Shown here in pieces: positions 42,053 through 46,510 of a DNA stretch of 46,510 nt; the first letter of the stretch is position 1; each line of letters opens with the position of its first letter. The stretch is from a bacterium HR37. Lineage in GTDB: Bacteria; Desulfobacterota_D; UBA1144; Nemesobacterales; CSP1-2. The translations under genes and the position numbers were made by a program. The notes under the pieces are model-generated. The model had not been told where the DNA came from, searched no databases, and saw only the letters and a program-made list of their open reading frames with translations. The stretch spans positions 1 to 46,510 of the forward strand of contig BEIN01000021.1 of assembly GCA_002898375.1 (NCBI GenBank), given 5' to 3'.

Positions 42053-44554
42053 ATGCAGGAAAATGCAATCTTACATGCCCCACCCTATATACAGAAGGAG
42101 CTGGATGGACTTTACCTATTTATTGATCCCGAAGGTCCCAACTGGCTAAGTACCGATTTTAGAGGAGCAAAGATAATTGGCCTTATAGATGGGAAAAAAA
42201 CGTTTGATGAGATTGTAAGGCTTTACTCAAAATACCTGAGTATAAGCACAGCAAAGGCCTGGGTTCATGTGGATTCGTTTATCAATGAAGCAATAAGGGA
42301 AAAGTTTGTATCATACACTCCATTTACCAGGGCACCTTACAATGGACGAATCGAACACGTATATATGGACAATCTAGAGGAACTCTGGATACATACAAAC
42401 AACTCCTGTAACCTTCAGTGCACACACTGCCTGGTAAGCTCAGGCCCATGGGAAGACAAAGGTCTATCAACAGAGGAGATAAAAAACATAGTTGATCAGG
42501 GAAGGGAACTTGGGGTATTTCGTTTTTTCTTTACCGGAGGAGAGCCGTTTATAAGAAAGGACATATACGAGCTGATAGAGTATGTTACACAGGAGCCGAA
42601 CTCAGAGCTTATAGTTCTTACAAACGGAATGTTGTTTAACAAAGAGAGAAACATAAAACAACTTCTCGAGGTGGCAAGAGGAAGGTTAAAACCACAGATA
42701 AGCCTTGACGGTTCAACACCTGATATAAACGATGCAATTCGGGGCAAAGGAACGTTTGTAAAGATAGTAAACGGAATAAAAACAGCCGTTGATTTGGGCT
42801 TAAATCCGACCGTTACCACAGTTATTACCTCAGAAAACGCACACGATGTTCCAAACATCACAAAGCTTCTTGCATCCCTCGGGGTACAAAGACACCACCT
42901 CCTCTGGGTTCATCAGAGAGGAAGAGCGGTAGAGGGGGAAAAAGACATCATGGTTCCCGTACACAGATTGATAGAAGTCGTAAAGAAGGTAAAAAACACA
43001 GCAGACCAGGTAGGAGTCATAATAGATAACTTTGAATCAGTAAAAGCAAAGCTAAAAGCAAAGAAATTTACCAAGTTCGACCTAAGCAATGCCTGCTGGA
43101 AAAGCCTCTGTGTTTACTCTGATGGACAGGTATATCCATCCGCCGCACTTGCAAATTTCTATGGCCTTGGTTGCGGCAACATAAAAGAGAAACCTCTTGT
43201 AGAGATATGGAGGAAAAGTCCTATCTGCAACACGTTTAGAAGGGCAACCGTTCAGAAAAAGACAAAGTGCAGCAGCTGTTACCTAAAGTTTATATGTGGA
43301 GGCGGAGATATAGAACACTCCTACTTTTACTCAGCCACAACCTACGGGAAAGGAGATGTACACGGACAAGACCCCTACTGTGAGCTTCACGAGTACATGG
43401 TTATTTCAACCCTCTTTGAGCTTGCTGAGGAAAACTATAAAAGATTATCTAAGAAATCCGGATTTGACGCTCCTTTGGTGTTTACCAGCATGGGAGATGA
43501 TGCTACCTCCTGTGGAACTCATGGTTCTAATGGAAGGGTAAAACCCCCTTCGGATTTTAACGTAGAGCTTTCCCATTCTAACTGTGTGCTTACGTTTAAA
43601 CTGGACAGAACACACGAAGCGGTAAGAGAGTTCTACGCAAAGGCAGCAGAAAACCCCCAGAAAGAACTCTGCTGTCCTACAGGTTATCCAGAGGAAGACA
43701 CAAGCCACATTCCTCAGGATGTTATAGAGAGGTTTTATGGATGCGGAAGCCCAATAGGCATGGCCGGAATAAAACAGGGAGAAACTGTAGTGGATCTTGG
43801 ATCAGGTGCCGGAATAGACTGCTTTATTGCAGCGAAAAAAGTTGGACCATCCGGAAAGGTAATAGGAATTGACATGACAGAGCAAATGCTTGGTGTTGCA
43901 AGAGGATGTAATCCAAAAGTTGCAGCCAACCTTGGATATGATGTCGTAGAGTTTAGAAAGGGTTTTTTAGAAGATATACCGGTTGAGGACAGCTCAGCCA
44001 ATCTTATCACATCAAACTGTGTAATAAACCTGTCACCAGATAAAAAAAGGGTTTTTTCCGAAATGTGGCGTATACTCAAAGACCACGGAAGGATAGTGGT
44101 TTCAGATATAGTGTCGGAATCAGAAGTTCCCTCTCATATAACTACAAATGAAAAACTCTGGGGTGAGTGTATAGCCGGAGCACTAACGGAGAAACAGTTT
44201 CTCTCCTATCTTGAGCAGGCAGGCTTTTACGGGATCGAGATACTTCAAAAAAGGTTCTGGAAGACCGTTGAAAACTACAGGTTTTTCTCAATAACGGTTA
44301 AAGGGTATAAGTTTGAGAAAAAAGCAGGATGTGTTTTTAGAGGACAGAAGGCAATATACCTTGGTCCATTTAAAGCCGTAATAGATGAGGAAGGGCATCT
44401 TTTCCCAAGAGGTGAGGAAGTAGAAATCTGTACAGATACGGCGGAGAAACTATCAACCGCACCTTATGAAGGAATGTTTACAGTCATTGAGCCAGATACA
44501 GAGGAAAACCAAGTCTCTGGGACAGGTTGTTGCAACACCTCCTGCTGCTGTTAG
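42053..44554 (+). CDS. PqqD-like / radical SAM-SPASM / arsenite methyltransferase fusion
   Basis: This 833-residue protein has four parts: a PqqD-like domain (about 5-95), a radical SAM core with the 4Fe-4S motif CNLQCTHC (Cys 119, 123, 126) and FTGGEPF, a SPASM auxiliary-cluster domain (Cys 348, 353, 374, 406, 409, 415), and a C-terminal ArsM-type methyltransferase (about 530-760; YGCGSP, DLGSGAGIDCFIA). The ArsM As(III)-binding cysteines appear intact: Cys 540/541 (LCCPTGY), 656 (SNCVINLSPDK) and 706 (GECIAGA). It ends in CCNTSCCC, a thiol-rich tail. The ribosome site ataaggaggag is strong. Such fusions point to organoarsenical synthesis; the product is not known. Confidence 0.88.
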   Translation: MQENAILHAPPYIQKELDGLYLFIDPEGPNWLSTDFRGAKIIGLIDGKKTFDEIVRLYSKYLSISTAKAWVHVDSFINEAIREKFVSYTPFTRAPYNGRIEHVYMDNLEELWIHTNNSCNLQCTHCLVSSGPWEDKGLSTEEIKNIVDQGRELGVFRFFFTGGEPFIRKDIYELIEYVTQEPNSELIVLTNGMLFNKERNIKQLLEVARGRLKPQISLDGSTPDINDAIRGKGTFVKIVNGIKTAVDLGLNPTVTTVITSENAHDVPNITKLLASLGVQRHHLLWVHQRGRAVEGEKDIMVPVHRLIEVVKKVKNTADQVGVIIDNFESVKAKLKAKKFTKFDLSNACWKSLCVYSDGQVYPSAALANFYGLGCGNIKEKPLVEIWRKSPICNTFRRATVQKKTKCSSCYLKFICGGGDIEHSYFYSATTYGKGDVHGQDPYCELHEYMVISTLFELAEENYKRLSKKSGFDAPLVFTSMGDDATSCGTHGSNGRVKPPSDFNVELSHSNCVLTFKLDRTHEAVREFYAKAAENPQKELCCPTGYPEEDTSHIPQDVIERFYGCGSPIGMAGIKQGETVVDLGSGAGIDCFIAAKKVGPSGKVIGIDMTEQMLGVARGCNPKVAANLGYDVVEFRKGFLEDIPVEDSSANLITSNCVINLSPDKKRVFSEMWRILKDHGRIVVSDIVSESEVPSHITTNEKLWGECIAGALTEKQFLSYLEQAGFYGIEILQKRFWKTVENYRFFSITVKGYKFEKKAGCVFRGQKAIYLGPFKAVIDEEGHLFPRGEEVEICTDTAEKLSTAPYEGMFTVIEPDTEENQVSGTGCCNTSCCC

Positions 44555-44573
44555 AAACCACTAGGGAATCCCA

Positions 44574-45218
44574 ATGATTAAATCCCCTAAGCAGGTGCTT
44601 ATTGTGTTTTTAAAGTATCCCGAACCAGGGAGGGTAAAGACCCGGTTAGCAAGAGATATAGGCCGGAGGAATGCTTCCCTTATATATTCAGAGATAGCCC
44701 AAAGCGTTATAGGTAAGGTATCTAAATCAAACGAATACAAAACCATTATCTTCTTTGACCCACCGGAGAAAGAAGAGGAGGTAAGGAGATGGCTAAAGAA
44801 CACTAACCTAACCTTACTGCCCCAGGAAGGAAACCTACTCGGTGAAAGGATGTTAAATGCCTTTGAAAGAGCCTTTTCTCTGGGAGCAACAAGCACCGTT
44901 ATAATCGGGACCGATTGTATGGAAGTCTCAGATAAGACGGTTTTAGAAGCCTTCCAGGCACTAAGGGAGGTAGATGCTGTTTTAGGTCCAGCAAGAGACG
45001 GTGGCTATTACCTCCTCGGACTTAACAGACCCTTTCCTTTGGTATTTAAAGGCATAGAGTGGAGTACAAACCTTGTGCTTAGCCAAACCATAAAAAAACT
45101 AGAGGAAAAGAAACAAAGGTTTAAGCTGTTAGAAACCCTAACGGATGTTGATACAATAAGAGACTTAAGTAAGGAGTTGCTACTCAAGGTTAAGGAAGAT
45201 AAGAAGTGGACACTTTAG
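44574..45218 (+). CDS. TIGR04282-type glycosyltransferase (arsenosugar-associated family)
   Basis: The 214-residue protein starts with LIVFLKYPEPGRVKTRLA-like sequence (VLIVFLKYPEPGRVKTRLA here), followed by GTDCMEVSD and LGPARDGGYYLLGL, the hallmarks of the TIGR04282 family, named for arsenosugar synthesis. It has a GT-A nucleotide-sugar fold. The gene lies 19 bases after the ArsM-fusion gene and overlaps the Pit transporter by 13 bases, so the three are one operon. The family also occurs in other settings, so the arsenosugar role is supported mainly by the neighbour. Confidence 0.83.
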   Translation: MIKSPKQVLIVFLKYPEPGRVKTRLARDIGRRNASLIYSEIAQSVIGKVSKSNEYKTIIFFDPPEKEEEVRRWLKNTNLTLLPQEGNLLGERMLNAFERAFSLGATSTVIIGTDCMEVSDKTVLEAFQALREVDAVLGPARDGGYYLLGLNRPFPLVFKGIEWSTNLVLSQTIKKLEEKKQRFKLLETLTDVDTIRDLSKELLLKVKEDKKWTL

Positions 45219-46336
45219 TTCTTATTTTGCCATTATTCTTGCTTTCATTTGCAAACGGTTCAAATGATGTCTCAAAAGGGATATCCACACTTGTTGGAAG
45301 CAGAATAACGGGTTATAGGAGTGCCATTATATGGGGAACAGCCTGTACTGTAACCGGAGCAATAGTTTCAGCCTTCTTTGCAGTTGAGATGATAAAGACG
45401 TTTTCCGGGGCGGTAAACTCAGATTCGATAGATATCGTGTTTCCAATTGCTGTTTTTACAGGAGCATCTATATGGGTTATCATCTCCTCAAGAACAGGTA
45501 TGCCTGTTTCCACAACCCATGCAATAACAGGTGCGCTCTTTGGAGCAGGCACCCTAGCAGTCGGCCTTAACAACCTGGAATGGCAGGTGCTTGGGAAAAA
45601 GATAATACTTCCCCTTGCCTTTAGTCCTCTCATTGCACTAGGACTTTCATGGTTGCTTTTCCCGGTAATCCGGAGAGTATACTCCATTATGGGAAACTAC
45701 TGTATATGCATTGAGAAGAAGGAAGTGGTCCTTTACATTCCCGTTTCAAAGGCTATGCCAGGGACAATAAGTGCAATAGCCCAGGTGAAACCGATTCCGC
45801 AAACCTCCCTAATAGCAGCAGAGAAGAGTGCCTGCCAAGATTACCTCTATTCAAACAGAAGGGTAGATTTTCCTGACCTCTTTCACTGGTTGTCCTCAGG
45901 AATGACAAGCTTTGCGAGGGGATTAAACGATACCCCCAAAATCGTAGCCATTGCGCTTACCATGACAGATGTTGAAACTGGGATCCATAAAACACTCTTT
46001 TTCCTGGCAGCTTCCCTTGCAATGGGGATTGGAAGCATGGTATCCGGGCTAAGGGTTACAAGGACTCTTGCAGAGAGGATTACCCCAATGAACCCACAAG
46101 AAGGGTTGGTGGCAAATATAACCACCTCTATACTGGTAACCATAGCCGCAAGGTTTGGGATCCCCGTTTCAACAACGCATGTATCCAGCGGTTCGATAAT
46201 AGGGATAGGCCTTAAGTGTGGAATGGAAAGGGTAAAGTGGAGGATTGTGGTTGAGATGGTTCTTGCATGGATTGTTACCCTGCCTTTCTCCGCACTAATT
46301 GCATTTCTTGCCTTCTGGGGCTTAAACAGACTCTAA
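45206..46336 (+). CDS. Pit-family phosphate (and arsenate) permease
   Basis: The 376-residue protein has about ten membrane segments and both signature repeats, FANGSNDVSKG and FARGLNDTPK, with two TGMPVSTTH/FGIPVSTTH segments. Pit proteins take up phosphate as a metal-phosphate and also import arsenate. The GTG start at 45206 lies inside the glycosyltransferase gene. Its position suggests that arsenate or phosphate uptake feeds, or results from, the adjacent pathway. Confidence 0.9.
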   Translation: MDTLVLILPLFLLSFANGSNDVSKGISTLVGSRITGYRSAIIWGTACTVTGAIVSAFFAVEMIKTFSGAVNSDSIDIVFPIAVFTGASIWVIISSRTGMPVSTTHAITGALFGAGTLAVGLNNLEWQVLGKKIILPLAFSPLIALGLSWLLFPVIRRVYSIMGNYCICIEKKEVVLYIPVSKAMPGTISAIAQVKPIPQTSLIAAEKSACQDYLYSNRRVDFPDLFHWLSSGMTSFARGLNDTPKIVAIALTMTDVETGIHKTLFFLAASLAMGIGSMVSGLRVTRTLAERITPMNPQEGLVANITTSILVTIAARFGIPVSTTHVSSGSIIGIGLKCGMERVKWRIVVEMVLAWIVTLPFSALIAFLAFWGLNRL

Positions 46337-46383
46337 GACATTGCGCATCTAAAACCAGTAAAAGGACTTTCTGGTATCTAACA

Positions 46384-46510
46384 CTACCTCAGGAACTTCT
46401 CCATTATCCTAAGGTTTTCTCTATAGTCTATTGGGCAATCTATTATTACTGGTTTGTTTTGTGAGAATGCTTCTTGTAGTGCTGGTTTTAACTCATCTGT
46501 AGCCTCTATT
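46384..46510 (-). CDS. C-terminus of an acetolactate-synthase-like TPP enzyme (cut by right edge)
   Basis: On the minus strand the last 42 codons before the window edge read ...LKPALQEAFSQNKPVIIDCPIDYRENLRIMEKFLR and stop at 46384. The PVIIDCPIDYRENLR segment is characteristic of the C-terminus of acetolactate synthase-type thiamine-diphosphate enzymes. Only this end is visible, so catabolic and biosynthetic forms cannot be told apart. Confidence 0.75.
   Translation of the reverse strand, partial: IEATDELKPALQEAFSQNKPVIIDCPIDYRENLRIMEKFLR

Noticed and set aside
1-46510. CRISPR arrays, insertion sequences, tRNA or rRNA genes
   Set aside because: No regular repeat-spacer series, transposase frames with terminal repeats, or recognisable tRNA/rRNA segments were seen by eye; a dedicated scan was not possible.

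Overview
The window comes from a Gram-negative bacterium. It carries outer-membrane barrel and MCE-domain genes, strong Shine-Dalgarno sites and sigma-54 control. The lineage is probably a thermophilic or deep-branching one: arginine is mostly AGG/AGA and isoleucine mostly ATA, the methionine adenosyltransferase is of the archaeal type, the ribonucleotide reductase is B12-dependent, the terminal oxidase is ba3-type, and there is an adenosine-specific kinase-family protein. I cannot place the species. No rRNA, tRNA, CRISPR array, insertion sequence or prophage was seen, and coding density is high.

Layout. Bases 1-1518 (minus strand): molybdenum cofactor genes (a MoaC-MogA fusion cut by the left edge, and MobA). 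1725-8825 (plus): a clade II-like nitrous oxide reductase operon (cytochrome c, nosZ, a small helical exported protein, a NosB-like membrane protein, nosD, nosF, nosY, nosL). 8835-13564 (minus): an AcuB-like CBS protein, a Cys-rich protein, and an outer-membrane protein + ba3 oxidase (subunits IIa, II, I) + SCO operon. 13783-14541 (plus): a ZIP transporter. 14551-20698 (minus): two operons of CBS-domain proteins, three tandem double-Usp proteins and a two-domain kinase. 20914-25285: archaeal-type MAT, an R3H/AAA ATPase, a 48-residue basic protein, a phosphoribosyltransferase and long-form HPF. 25291-30232: thiamine-binding fold protein, ComA-like protein, MmgE/PrpD, NrdJ and the adenosine-specific kinase. 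30382-34268 (plus): a GNAT protein, a three-PAS soluble histidine kinase and an NtrC-type response regulator. 34295-41228 (minus): Usp, two alpha/beta hydrolases, an unknown putative metalloprotein, an MCE protein, DUF4301 and a methyltransferase. 41275-46336 (plus): a methyltransferase, a PqqD-like/radical SAM/SPASM/ArsM fusion, a TIGR04282-type glycosyltransferase and a Pit-family transporter. 46384 to the right edge (minus): the C-terminus of an acetolactate-synthase-like enzyme.

Main discovery. Six intergenic regions each carry a 17-bp inverted repeat, consensus TGTCAGAAAWTCTGACA, followed downstream by a near-perfect sigma-54 -24/-12 promoter (GG-N10-GC, mostly TGGCAT-N5-TTGCA). The repeat centre lies 71, 72 or 73 bp from the GC element in three cases, and 83, 104 and 141 bp in the others. 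The six promoters head the nos operon, the OMP-ba3 oxidase-SCO operon, the AcuB-like CBS gene, the CBS/DUF3303-like/CBS operon, the CBS-Usp-Usp-Usp-kinase operon, and the operon encoding the GNAT protein plus the histidine kinase and sigma-54 activator. The simplest reading is a self-regulated two-component sigma-54 regulon that couples N2O and O2 respiration to nucleotide-sensing and stress proteins. The sensor's first PAS domain has a His and an Arg at FixL-like positions, so the signal may be a gas or redox state; that last step is inference.

A second notable locus is the fused PqqD/radical SAM/SPASM/ArsM protein next to a glycosyltransferase of the family tied to arsenosugar synthesis and a phosphate (arsenate) permease.
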